Positions 43,517 through 52,342 of a DNA stretch of 64,000 nucleotides are shown here, one piece after another (the first letter of the stretch is position 1; each line of letters starts with the position of its first letter). Source of the stretch: Lentzea sp. NEAU-D7 (lineage in GTDB: Bacteria; Actinomycetota; Actinomycetes; Mycobacteriales; Pseudonocardiaceae). The stretch lies in NCBI RefSeq assembly GCF_026242055.1, contig NZ_JAPJDL010000018.1:124001-188000 (forward strand). The letters are read 5' to 3'. The notes beneath the pieces were generated by a model, which did not search any database, was not told the DNA's origin, and was given only the letters and a program-made list of their open reading frames with translations. The translations under genes and the position numbers were made by a program.

Positions 43517-44002
43517 ATGAGCATCGCGATCACCACAGGTCCTTTACGCGTCACCACCCGCGCCACCGATGTCGCCTCCCGCTGGCTCACCCGCCACAGC
43601 GTGGGGCTGCTGCGCCTGAGCCTCGGCCTCGTGTTCCTGGGCTTCGGCGCGCTGAAGTTCTTCCCCGGCATGAGCCCGGCGGAGCACATCGCCGGCACGA
43701 CGGTGGAGATGCTGACGTTCGGCCTGGTGCCCGGTCGTGGCGCGGTGGTGCTCGTGGCGCTGGTGGAGACGTTCATCGGCCTGTCGCTGATCACCGGAAA
43801 GCTGCGCAGGACCGGGCTCGCCGTGCTCGGCGTGGCGCTGACGGGCATCCTCTCGCCCCTGGTCCTGATGCCCGGGCTCCTCTTCGAGCCCGACACGTTC
43901 ACCCCCACGCTGACCGGTCAGTACGTGTTGAAGGACATCGTGCTGGTGGCAGCCGCCCTCGTCGTGGCCGGCAAGGCGCTCACCCCTCACAGCGCCGGCT
44001 GA
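43517..44002 (+). CDS. DoxX-like membrane protein
   Basis: 161 residues from the ATG at 43517 with GGGGGAG upstream. Four membrane helices; LLRLSLGLVFLGFGALKFFPG is the DoxX-family opening helix and LVALVETFIGLSLITG the second. DoxX proteins are linked to thiosulfate-quinone oxidoreduction and to redox stress complexes. The gene stands alone on the plus strand, followed by the ArsR-type regulator gene. Confidence 0.8.
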   Translation: MSIAITTGPLRVTTRATDVASRWLTRHSVGLLRLSLGLVFLGFGALKFFPGMSPAEHIAGTTVEMLTFGLVPGRGAVVLVALVETFIGLSLITGKLRRTGLAVLGVALTGILSPLVLMPGLLFEPDTFTPTLTGQYVLKDIVLVAAALVVAGKALTPHSAG

Positions 44003-44112
44003 GCCCGACAGCGGGGAGCCGTCGTCATCCCCCGGCGGCGGCTTCCCGTGTTTCCACACCCAGGTTCGTATATAAAGGCGAAGTTGTCCGATCATCCGGT
44101 GGGGAGCCGCAC

Positions 44113-44718
44113 GTGAACGAGATCGAAGTCATCCGCGACGCGAGCACGGCACGCATCGCCCTCGACCCGATCCGCCTGCGGCTGCTGGCCGAGCTGGCCA
44201 CCCCGGAGTCGGCCACCACCCTCGAGCCCCTGCTCGGCATCCCGCGCCAGAAGATCAACTACCACCTGCGGACGCTCGAGGAGCACGGCCTGATCCAGCT
44301 GGTCTCCGAACGCCGGGTCCGCAACACCACCGAGCGCTTCCTGCAGGCGTCCAGCTCGTACGTGATCTCCCCCGACGTCTTCGAGCAGGTCCAGCCCGAC
44401 CCCCGGCACAGCCAGGACCACCGTTCGCTCGGCTGGCTGCTGGCCGTGACCGCCCAGCTGATGCGCGACCTGGGCGAGCTGCTGATCGGCTCGCGCCGGG
44501 CCGGCAGGAAGGTGGCGACGTTCGCCCTGGACGGCGAGATCCGCTTCGCCTCCGCCGCCGCGCGCACGCAGTTCGCCACCGAGCTCTCGGCGGCCGTGAC
44601 GACGCTGGCGGCCAAGTACCACGACGAGAACGCACCCGGCGGCCGGCCGCACCGCATGGTCGTGGCCGTGCACCCGAGCGTCCGTCCGGGACGACGCCGC
44701 ACCCTCCCGTCGGACTGA
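44113..44718 (+). CDS. ArsR-family winged-helix regulator
   Basis: 201 residues from a GTG at 44113 with GGGGAG upstream. LDPIRLRLLAELATPESATTL, then PRQKINYHLRTLEEHGLIQL, is an ArsR/SmtB-type helix-turn-helix with no metal-binding CxC motif in the recognition helix. The C-terminal 110 residues are a helical extension (LGWLLAVTAQLMRDLGELLI). ArsR regulators without metal sites often neighbour and repress SRPBCC genes; the convergent SRPBCC gene begins after the palindrome at 45485. This pairing makes it a candidate binder of that site. Confidence 0.85.
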   Translation: MNEIEVIRDASTARIALDPIRLRLLAELATPESATTLEPLLGIPRQKINYHLRTLEEHGLIQLVSERRVRNTTERFLQASSSYVISPDVFEQVQPDPRHSQDHRSLGWLLAVTAQLMRDLGELLIGSRRAGRKVATFALDGEIRFASAAARTQFATELSAAVTTLAAKYHDENAPGGRPHRMVVAVHPSVRPGRRRTLPSD

Positions 44719-44728
44719 CCGCCCCGGG

Positions 44729-45472
44729 TCAGGCGAACCGGTCGTCCAGCCACCGCTGCCAGCACGCGGAGACGTCCTCGCGCAGCGGCGGACTCCCGTA
44801 CCGGTACTGGTACACGCTGACACCGCACAGCTCGACGCCCTCGGCGCTGAACCGGTGCAACCCGCGGTCCGACCGGACGCCGAGGTGCCGGCCGGGGTTG
44901 AGGAAGTCGACCACGCCCTCGACCGGCTCGCCCCGCGGCGCGGCGACCACGACCCGGTCTCCCACGGCCACACCCGCGGGCACGCGCAACGCCGCGAGCA
45001 GCCGGTCCCACTCACCGCCGGACGCCGACCGCGCCATGGCCATCGCGACCGACGCGGGCAGGCGCGCGAAACACCGCTGGGACACGACCAGGTTGTGCAG
45101 GAAGAGGTCCCAGCCCGCGTCCAGCGCGTCGTACTCCTGGTCCCAGACCTCGTCGTCGAGAAAGCCGTTCTGCACCAACCGGAACGCGGTGTGGCCACCT
45201 CCGGCGGCGGCGAGCAGGAACTCGTAGCAGTACACCGGGTCCTCCGGCTCGCCGAACCCCCCGTACACGAGCCGCTGGGGCGGTTCGGCGTCCAGCACGA
45301 CGCCCTCCCGCACCCCGGCGGGCCCGAAGTCCGTGCGCACCAGGCCACCCGGTGTCGGGTCGATCGCGTGCGGCACGTACCAGGTGGCGAAGCCCGGACC
45401 GCTCGAGATCGCCTGCCACACCTGCTCCAACGGCGCCTCGACCTCCACCTCCTTGACGATCCGACGAGCCAT
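44729..45472 (-). CDS. SRPBCC (AHSA1-like) protein with C-terminal extension
   Basis: 247 residues from the ATG at 45472. The N-terminal 150 residues are an AHSA1 module (VKEVEVEAPLEQVWQAISSG, TPGGLVRTDFGPAG, DLFLHNLVVSQRCF). The last 90 residues are a separate beta-rich segment ending WQRWLDDRFA. It follows the thioesterase gene but has its own palindromic operator in the gap. Third SRPBCC protein of the locus; resistance by the CalC mechanism is a reasonable hypothesis. Confidence 0.82.
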   Translation of the reverse strand: MARRIVKEVEVEAPLEQVWQAISSGPGFATWYVPHAIDPTPGGLVRTDFGPAGVREGVVLDAEPPQRLVYGGFGEPEDPVYCYEFLLAAAGGGHTAFRLVQNGFLDDEVWDQEYDALDAGWDLFLHNLVVSQRCFARLPASVAMAMARSASGGEWDRLLAALRVPAGVAVGDRVVVAAPRGEPVEGVVDFLNPGRHLGVRSDRGLHRFSAEGVELCGVSVYQYRYGSPPLREDVSACWQRWLDDRFA

Positions 45473-45484
45473 GCGGCCTCCCCG

Positions 45485-45509
45485 CTAGTATGACTAATAG
45501 TCATACTAG
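45485..45509. promoter_or_regulatory. Perfect palindromic operator CTAGTATGACT-N3-AGTCATACTAG
   Basis: Two 11-base perfect arms around AAT, between the thioesterase stop (45506) and the SRPBCC start (45472), 12 bases before the latter. The core TATGACT-N3-AGTCATA recurs, less perfectly, at 35086 and 35110. Likely bound by a dimeric regulator of the ArsR, PadR or HxlR proteins encoded nearby. Confidence 0.7.
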
Positions 45510-45922
45510 CCTGAGTAGGCGGCCAGGGCGGACGCCAGCTCGGCGGGCACCTCGACGGGTGCCACGCCGTCCTCCGTCCGCCGCATGCACGCGACGGTCT
45601 GCCCGCCCCGCGCGACCACCGCCCCGCCGCGGCGGAACTCGAAGTCCATCACGATCCTGCTGCCCGCGGCGCCGGACAGGGACATCAGGACCTCGATCTC
45701 CTCCAGCGCGAAGCACTCCGCGAAGTAGTCCATCCGGCAGGACACGGTGACCATCGCCAGCTCCCCCGCGGTCAGGCGCCGCAGCACGCCGGGCGCGTGG
45801 TCGGCCAGGAAGTGCTCGCGGCAATGTCCCTGCCAGCGCAGGTAGTGCGCGAAGTAGACGTTGCCCACGAGGTTCGTCTCGTCCAGCGTCACCACGTGCC
45901 GGTGGACGTAGTGCTCAGGCAT
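45506..45922 (-). CDS. Enediyne thioesterase (TEBC / E10 type)
   Basis: 138 residues from the ATG at 45922 (GAGGAG eight bases upstream), overlapping the synthase gene by 8 bp. The hot-dog fold sequence RHVVTLDETNLVGNVYFAHY followed by LRWQGHCREHFL is the hallmark of SgcE10, CalE7 and DynE7. These enzymes release the polyene (heptaene or its precursor) from the enediyne synthase and lack the usual hot-dog acidic nucleophile. Tight coupling to the synthase gene supports the assignment fully. Confidence 0.93.
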   Translation of the reverse strand: MPEHYVHRHVVTLDETNLVGNVYFAHYLRWQGHCREHFLADHAPGVLRRLTAGELAMVTVSCRMDYFAECFALEEIEVLMSLSGAAGSRIVMDFEFRRGGAVVARGGQTVACMRRTEDGVAPVEVPAELASALAAYSG

Positions 45923-48900
45923 GGTCAGGCTCCTCACCGAACGCCAGCGCCACCGTCACGGGCCCGATGCCGGTCACCCGCCTGGCGACGACGACCCGGA
46001 TCCCGCGGACGACCCCGGACATCAGGCCGTCCTCGGTGATCTCGTCGAACACCACGGGACCGGACGCGCCCAGCCGGGCGAGCGCGTGGCCCGCCGCGGT
46101 TCCGGGGTCCTCGTCCCCCGCCGACCAGTGCAGGCCGGCCGAGCGGTCGGCGACGAGCCCGTCGCCGTCGCTCCACAGCTCGATCCGGTGCGCCCAGCCG
46201 CACTCGACCATCCGGCGGCTGAGCCAGGGCCCGGTCTGGTCCCACGACAGCGGACCGGTGAGGTCGTTCTCCCCCACCGCCTTCAGCCGCAACCCGGTCC
46301 ACCGCGCGACCGGCAGGCCGTCCGGTTGCACGAGGTCGACGTCGAACAGGAACTCGTCCACCGAATGCCACGTCTCGGTCGCGTGCACCAGGAGCATGCC
46401 CTTCGGCCTGCGCCAGACGTTGAACTCCTCCACCTCCACCGGCAGCGCCCGCTTGTGCGGCACGCACGGCAGCAACGCGTGGATGGTGGCGTCGTGCGCG
46501 CCCGGATCGCCCAGCAACAGCCGGGAGCCGTGGTACTCGGCAAACCAGGTGTCCTCACGCGCTTGCACCCAGGCCGTGACGGTGAACGCGGAGAGCAGGT
46601 CGTACCGCACCACCCGCCGGAACCGTCCACTGTGGAACAGCACTGATCCGTAGGCGTGGTGGGCAGGACCGGCGGGCACGGCGCCGACCGCTGCCCGGCG
46701 GGCGGGCGGTGGCGCCGACGGCACGAGGCTCGCGCTGAGGTGGTCGGTGCCGAAGCCGTCGCCGTCCTGGCGCACGACCAGGTCGACCTGGCGGTCGTGC
46801 CGTGCCAGCGCCGCCACGCGGATGACCCGGTCGGACCGCTCGCCCACGGTCACCGGCCGGTGCAGCCGGAGGTCCTGGAACGTCCACGACCCGCGCGGCC
46901 CGGTCGTGAGCGCGGTGGCCTGGGCCATCGCCTCGGCCCCGATCACCGCGGGCAGCACCAGCACCCCGGACACCCGGTGGTCGGAGAGATAGGGGTCGGT
47001 TCCCGTGTTGAGCGTCGCCTCGGCGATCGTCTCCACCCCGGGCACCCAGCTCCGCAGCTCCTCGGCGAACCGCAGCCCCGCGGGCGACGGCTGGTGTTCC
47101 GGTTCGACGCGCAACGTCGGCGACGACGGGAACCGGCCCGCGACGAGCAGCGTGACCGGCGCGCTCGGGTCGGTGAGCGCGTCGAGCATCGCCGTCACGC
47201 CCTGCTCCGGTTCGATGAGCGCGAGTCCGAGCCTGCTCAGTCGCGTGGTGACGCGCATCCGGTCGGCCATGCCGACGTCGGACCACGCCGACCACTCGAG
47301 CAGGTGCGTGCGGCAACGGGGGCTGCGCCTCGCCCACCGCTCCAGCTCGACGCGCATCCAGTCGTTCGCCACGCAGTACTCGGACTGCCCGGCGAGGCCC
47401 TGCCTGCCGATGATCGACCCGAAGGCGACCACCAGCCGCAGCTCCTCGCCCGGCACCACGTCCTCGACCGCCGAGAGCAACGCCCGCAGGCCGTCCACCT
47501 TCGGCGAGACCGTGGCGGCGAGGCCCTCCTCGCCCACCTCGGCGAGCCGGCGCGGCCGGTTGACCCCCGCGCCGTGCAGCAGGCCGCGCACCGGGCCGAA
47601 CCGGGCGGCCTCGCGCACCGCCGCCCGCACGGCCGCCGGGTCGGTCAGGTCGCAGCTGAGGTAGTCGGCACCGAGCGCCGCCACCGCCTCGGCCACGTCC
47701 GGGTCGTCGGCGGGTCGCCTGCCCAGCACGACGAGCTGTGCACCCGTCTGCTCCGCGAGCGCGGCGGCGCAGCGCGCGGTGATGCCGGTGGCCCCGCCGC
47801 TCACCAGGCACACGTCTCCCGGTCCGAGCGGCAACGCCACCGATCCCGGCGAGCCGGCGTGCGGCCGTGTCACCAGCCTTTCGACCACTCCCCCGCGCAC
47901 GCGGAGCTCCGCGTACCCGGAGGCCGGCGTGACGGAGGCCGCCCTGGTCACGGCCGGCGCGCTCTCCCCAGGCGGCACGTCCAGCACGGTCACGGGGCAG
48001 CCGGGGAGCTCGGCCGAGACCGCCCTGCCCACCGCCGCCGCGGCCGGGTGTCCGCTGTGCGTCACGAGCAACCGCCGCGGCGCGCTCCCGGCGATCTCGC
48101 GCAGCAGCCGCGCGATCTCCCCCGTGCCGGCGGTGCCGGGCAGTTCCACCACCAGCTCCGCCGGGTCGTGGGCGGCGGGACGCTCGAGCGAGGGCCCGAG
48201 GGGCGCCCAGTGGTGGCTGAACAGCCCTACCCAGGGGCGCACCCCGCCGAGCTCCGCCTGACCGTCGGGGCCGTCCTCCGGCAGCTCCCCCAGCCGCCGC
48301 GCCAAGCCGCCCACGGTGACGCCGTCGAGCGACTCGTCCAGCACCAGCTGCCGGCCGTGCCGCGCGGCGATCTCGCTGACCAGGCGCACCACCTGCAGCG
48401 AGTTGACGTGCAGGTCGGACAGCAACATCGTGTCGTCGGTGATCGCCGAGACCGGCAGCTCCAGCTCGTCGGCCAGGTACTCGCGGACGGCCGTGAGCAG
48501 GTCCGTGCCCGTCGCGACCGGTGAGGCCGGCACCTCGGGTACGTCCACCGTCGCCACCACCTGAGGCCGCACCCCGTTCTTGGGCAACGACTCGCACGGG
48601 TTGGCCAGGAACTCGAGCGGGGTGTCCAGGTCGACCAGCCGGTGCGCGCGGTCACCGAACCACGCCCGGGGCTTGGCCGTCGCGGAGGCGAAGAGGGCCG
48701 CCGAGGCGAACGCAGTGCGCCGGGCGGAACCGCCGCAGTCGAGGCTCACCGCGGGAACTCCCGCCGGTGCCGCCAGGGTGGCGAGCATCGTGCCGGGCCC
48801 CGCCTCCACCAGCAGGTCGCACCTCGCGGCGAGCTCGCGGACGGCTTCCAGGAACCGCACCGGCTCGGTCAGCTGCTCGACGAGCAACGCCGCGATGTCG

Positions 48901-51320
48901 TCGAACGGGCCGAGCCGCGTGCCGGTCACCGTGGAGAAGACGGGTTTGTCGGGCGCGGCCATCGGCACTTCGCCGAGGCACTCGCGCCACGGTCCGGCCA
49001 CGGCCGACATGGCCGAGCTGTGGAAACCGTGCGACACCGGCAACTTCGCCACGCGGACGCCTGCCGCCGCCGCCCGCACGGCCACGACGTCGAGCGCCGC
49101 GCTCGGTCCCGCGAGCACCACGGCCTGCGGCCCGTTCTCGGCCGCCAGCACCGCCTCCGTGCTCTCCGCGAGGTCGAGCGCCACGTCCGCCGACGCCGCC
49201 ACCGAGATCATCCCGGTGCCGCGGGCGCCGTGCTCCGCCATCAACCGGCCGCGGCGCGCGGCCAGGTCGAGGACCTGCTCCTCGGTCAGCACGCCCGCCC
49301 AGGCCAGTGCGGTCAGCTCACCGAGGCTGTGCCCGAGTGCCGCGACCGGGTGACACCCGAGGTGCCGCAGCCACGCCAGGCCGGCCAGGGACTGCCACAC
49401 CACGGCGGGCTGGGCGATCGCGGTGTCCGCGGCGCCGTCCACCAGACCGTCCGGAGTGGACGGCGGGTGCGGCAGCAGGCGACCCGGCAGGCCGAGCGCG
49501 GCCCGCACGGGTGCGGCCTGTCCCGGCAGCAGGAGGCCGACACGGGCACCCGGACCACGTCCGACCACCACTCCCGCGGTCTCGTCGACCAGCAGGTTCG
49601 TGTCCCATCCCGGCAACCGCTTGCGCGCGGCGGTGGCGGCCGCGGCGAGCCCGGCGGGATCGGCGGCCACGAGCACGCAGCGCACAGCGGCGCGCGGGTC
49701 GTGCCGCGCCGTCAGCGTCGCCGCGAGGTCGTGCAGCTCGGCCTCGCTCATGGCCGTGCACCGTTCGCTCACCGCGCCGAGCCGCCCGTCGAGCTCGGCG
49801 AGGTCGCCCGCGGTGATGAGGAACGGCTCCCACTCGGGCAGCGGCGCCGACCAGTGGCGGGCGGAGTCCGGCAGGGTCGTGACGGGCTCCGGGGCCGCCG
49901 GCACCAGCCTGCGCGGCGCCCTCCTCGTCACTGCGGTGCGCACCCCGGCGTCGAGCACCACGTGGGTGTTGATGCCACCGAACCCCGCCGAGGACACGCC
50001 CGCGACCGGGTTGCGGTGCGTCCACGGCTCGGGCTCGCCGGGCAACCGCAGACCGGCCGACGGTCCGGCGAGCAGGGGGTGCGGTTCGCGCACCCCGGTC
50101 ATCGGCGGGATCACGCGGTGCGACACGGCGAGTGCCGCCTTGATCAGTCCCGCGACACCGGCCGCCGCCTTGGTGTGACCGATGTTGGCCTTGACGCTGC
50201 CGAGCGCGGCGACGGGCGAGCCGAAGCCCCGCACCGACAGCAGCGCCTCGAGCTCGACCTGGTCCCCCACCGCGGTGCCCGTGCCGTGGCCCTCGACCAA
50301 CCCGGCCGCCGCGGGCAGGAGGCCCGCCCGCGCGTAGGCCCGGCGCAACGCCCTCGTCTGCCCGCCGACGGCCGGTCGCGTGACGCCGCCGGCACCGTCG
50401 GAGGACATGCCCCAGCCGACGAGGTGCGCGTAGATCCGCAGTCCCCGCGCCTCGGCGTCCTCGGCGCGCATCAGCGCGACGATCCCGCAGCCCTCCCCCG
50501 GCAGGAACCCGGTGGGACTCGCGTCGTAGACCCGCATCTCACCGGACGCCAGCGCGCCCACCCGCGCGAACCCGATCAGCTCGAACGGGTCCAGCGAGAG
50601 GTCCACGCCGCCCGCGAGCGCGAACGAGAGCTCGCCGCGGGCCAGCGCCTCGCTCGCGGTGATCACCGCGAGCAGGCTCGACGAGCACGCACCGTCGACG
50701 GTGTAGCCGGCTCCGTGGAAGTCGAAGTGGTTGCACACCCGGCCGGCGATCGTGTTGCTGAGCCCGCCCGCGAGCATCTCGTCGTCGGGCGCGGGGAACG
50801 GTTCCTTCAGCACGCGTTCGGCCGTGGCGAGGACCCTGGCGGCGGTGTCGCCCGCGACTCCGGACTCCTCCAGTGCCGCACCTACGACGTGCCGCAGCGA
50901 CGGCCAGCGCAGCCGCAGCAGCGAGGCGCGGCTGAACTCGCCCGCCAGCGAGTTGCCGATGAAGACGCCGGCTCGGTCGCGGTCGACGCCCTCGCCACCG
51001 GGGACACCGGCGTCGTCGAGGGCCGCACGCGCGGTGTCGAGAGCGAGCCAGTGCGTCGGGTCCACCGCGCGGTACAGCGCTCCGGGAACGCGGAACCCGG
51101 CCCGGTCGAACGACCAGTTGCGCAGCACGGCCGCCCGGCGCGCGACCGTCTTGTCCACTTCGGACGGTCCGCCGCCGTAGTCGGCCAGGTCCAGCCTCTC
51201 CGGCGGGATGGCGCGGAACGCGCGCCTGCGGCCGAGCACCGTCTGCCACAGCTCCTCGGGGGTCGAGGCGTCCGGGTACCGGCAGGCCATGCCGACGATG
51301 GCGATCCTGGGGGTGCTCAC
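45915..51320 (-). CDS. pksE: Enediyne iterative type I polyketide synthase (PKSE)
   Basis: 1801 residues from a GTG at 51320 overlapping the UnbU stop (GTGA). KS (1-450): opening IAIVGMACRYPDASTPEELW, enediyne-type GEFSRASLLRLRWP, active site DGACSSSL near 212, EGHGTGTAVGD and SVKANIGHTKAAAG. AT: GHSLGELTALAW near 680. ACP: LLSDLHVNSLQVV near 1000 (Ser). KR: CLVSGGATGI and SIIGRQGLAGQSEYCVAND. DH: DPYLSDHRVSGVLVLP. Characterised PKSEs are about 1900-1950 residues and end in a PPTase-like domain with D-x-E and KE motifs; the C-terminus here is about 120 residues shorter and shows neither. The product should be the common polyene of enediyne pathways. A PPTase in trans would then be required. 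Confidence 0.95.
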   Translation of the reverse strand: MSTPRIAIVGMACRYPDASTPEELWQTVLGRRRAFRAIPPERLDLADYGGGPSEVDKTVARRAAVLRNWSFDRAGFRVPGALYRAVDPTHWLALDTARAALDDAGVPGGEGVDRDRAGVFIGNSLAGEFSRASLLRLRWPSLRHVVGAALEESGVAGDTAARVLATAERVLKEPFPAPDDEMLAGGLSNTIAGRVCNHFDFHGAGYTVDGACSSSLLAVITASEALARGELSFALAGGVDLSLDPFELIGFARVGALASGEMRVYDASPTGFLPGEGCGIVALMRAEDAEARGLRIYAHLVGWGMSSDGAGGVTRPAVGGQTRALRRAYARAGLLPAAAGLVEGHGTGTAVGDQVELEALLSVRGFGSPVAALGSVKANIGHTKAAAGVAGLIKAALAVSHRVIPPMTGVREPHPLLAGPSAGLRLPGEPEPWTHRNPVAGVSSAGFGGINTHVVLDAGVRTAVTRRAPRRLVPAAPEPVTTLPDSARHWSAPLPEWEPFLITAGDLAELDGRLGAVSERCTAMSEAELHDLAATLTARHDPRAAVRCVLVAADPAGLAAAATAARKRLPGWDTNLLVDETAGVVVGRGPGARVGLLLPGQAAPVRAALGLPGRLLPHPPSTPDGLVDGAADTAIAQPAVVWQSLAGLAWLRHLGCHPVAALGHSLGELTALAWAGVLTEEQVLDLAARRGRLMAEHGARGTGMISVAASADVALDLAESTEAVLAAENGPQAVVLAGPSAALDVVAVRAAAAGVRVAKLPVSHGFHSSAMSAVAGPWRECLGEVPMAAPDKPVFSTVTGTRLGPFDDIAALLVEQLTEPVRFLEAVRELAARCDLLVEAGPGTMLATLAAPAGVPAVSLDCGGSARRTAFASAALFASATAKPRAWFGDRAHRLVDLDTPLEFLANPCESLPKNGVRPQVVATVDVPEVPASPVATGTDLLTAVREYLADELELPVSAITDDTMLLSDLHVNSLQVVRLVSEIAARHGRQLVLDESLDGVTVGGLARRLGELPEDGPDGQAELGGVRPWVGLFSHHWAPLGPSLERPAAHDPAELVVELPGTAGTGEIARLLREIAGSAPRRLLVTHSGHPAAAAVGRAVSAELPGCPVTVLDVPPGESAPAVTRAASVTPASGYAELRVRGGVVERLVTRPHAGSPGSVALPLGPGDVCLVSGGATGITARCAAALAEQTGAQLVVLGRRPADDPDVAEAVAALGADYLSCDLTDPAAVRAAVREAARFGPVRGLLHGAGVNRPRRLAEVGEEGLAATVSPKVDGLRALLSAVEDVVPGEELRLVVAFGSIIGRQGLAGQSEYCVANDWMRVELERWARRSPRCRTHLLEWSAWSDVGMADRMRVTTRLSRLGLALIEPEQGVTAMLDALTDPSAPVTLLVAGRFPSSPTLRVEPEHQPSPAGLRFAEELRSWVPGVETIAEATLNTGTDPYLSDHRVSGVLVLPAVIGAEAMAQATALTTGPRGSWTFQDLRLHRPVTVGERSDRVIRVAALARHDRQVDLVVRQDGDGFGTDHLSASLVPSAPPPARRAAVGAVPAGPAHHAYGSVLFHSGRFRRVVRYDLLSAFTVTAWVQAREDTWFAEYHGSRLLLGDPGAHDATIHALLPCVPHKRALPVEVEEFNVWRRPKGMLLVHATETWHSVDEFLFDVDLVQPDGLPVARWTGLRLKAVGENDLTGPLSWDQTGPWLSRRMVECGWAHRIELWSDGDGLVADRSAGLHWSAGDEDPGTAAGHALARLGASGPVVFDEITEDGLMSGVVRGIRVVVARRVTGIGPVTVALAFGEEPDHA

Positions 51321-52282
51321 CGCCCATCAACGCCCGCGAGCGAGGCCCTTCCCGTCGCGCGCTCCGCCGAGGCCGAGCGCAGTTCCGCCACCAGCAGCAC
51401 GGCTCCGCGCAGGATGCAGACGATCACCAGGGCGAAGAAGAAGCCGAACACCACTCCGCCGAGCACGAGCACGCCGTAGGTGAACGCGGTGGCCAGACCG
51501 AACAGCACCTGGTTCCGCTTGCCCTGGGGGGTGCTGCCGGGGTCGGTGATCATGTAGTTGGTGAAGATCACGAAGGCCAGCCCCGTCATCGGCAGCAGCG
51601 CCGCCAGCAGCGCGTGGTCGAAGATCGCCCACCTCAGCACCGCCTGGGCGGCGAACCCTCCGGCCCAGCCCAGGATCAGGGGCAGCCTGCCGGTCAGCTT
51701 GGCGTTGATCATCGTGCCCGCGCCGAGGATGGCCAGCGGCAGGATCCAGTCGATGGCACCGGTGGGCTCGTTGGTGAAGTGGTACGGCGGCGCGATGCCC
51801 ACCCACGGAAACAGCACCAGCGTGAGCGCGATGCCCGCGTTGGAGGGGTTGAGGAAATGCCGTTTCCGCCCGCGCACGCGCAGCCGCAACACGTACTTGG
51901 TGCTGATTCCGGCGGTCACCGCGAAGATGTAGGGCCACAGCGACGTGTTGCCGTACAACAGCATCGCCACGGCGAGGCCGCCGATGTGGCTCGGCAGCAG
52001 GAAGTTGAGCAGTGCGAGCCAGCCGCCCGCGTAGCCGGGCGTGCGGCCGTGGGCGCGCGCGTCCACGGTCTCGAGCAGCAGGTCGACGGCGTAGGCCACG
52101 AGGACCGTCGTGATCGGGGTGATCGGCGACTGCTCGAAACCGAGGACCAGGTGACCGATGACGTTGAACGCCGTGATCGACATGGCGAAGCGGCGCAACG
52201 CCATGAGCCGCTTGTCCGGCGGCCGGGCCGCGAGCCGGTGGCTCGGCGACGGTCGGGTGGTGTCAGCGGGCGTCGTGGTCAT
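51317..52282 (-). CDS. unbU: Enediyne cassette membrane protein UnbU
   Basis: 321 residues, seven to eight membrane helices. KRHFLNPSNAGIALTLVLFP near residue 150, GTMINAKLTGRLPL and FTNYMITDPGSTP are the conserved UnbU segments, related to RnfD/NqrB-type redox membrane proteins. UnbU is one of the five genes conserved across enediyne clusters; its exact step is not settled. It overlaps the synthase by four bases and follows the haloperoxidase in the same operon. Confidence 0.93.
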   Translation of the reverse strand: MTTTPADTTRPSPSHRLAARPPDKRLMALRRFAMSITAFNVIGHLVLGFEQSPITPITTVLVAYAVDLLLETVDARAHGRTPGYAGGWLALLNFLLPSHIGGLAVAMLLYGNTSLWPYIFAVTAGISTKYVLRLRVRGRKRHFLNPSNAGIALTLVLFPWVGIAPPYHFTNEPTGAIDWILPLAILGAGTMINAKLTGRLPLILGWAGGFAAQAVLRWAIFDHALLAALLPMTGLAFVIFTNYMITDPGSTPQGKRNQVLFGLATAFTYGVLVLGGVVFGFFFALVIVCILRGAVLLVAELRSASAERATGRASLAGVDGR

Positions 52283-52342
52283 CGCGAGGTCACCGTCCGG
52301 GGAGTGGGGCTGCAGGGAGGGAAGAGGAGGGCGGCGGCGGGA

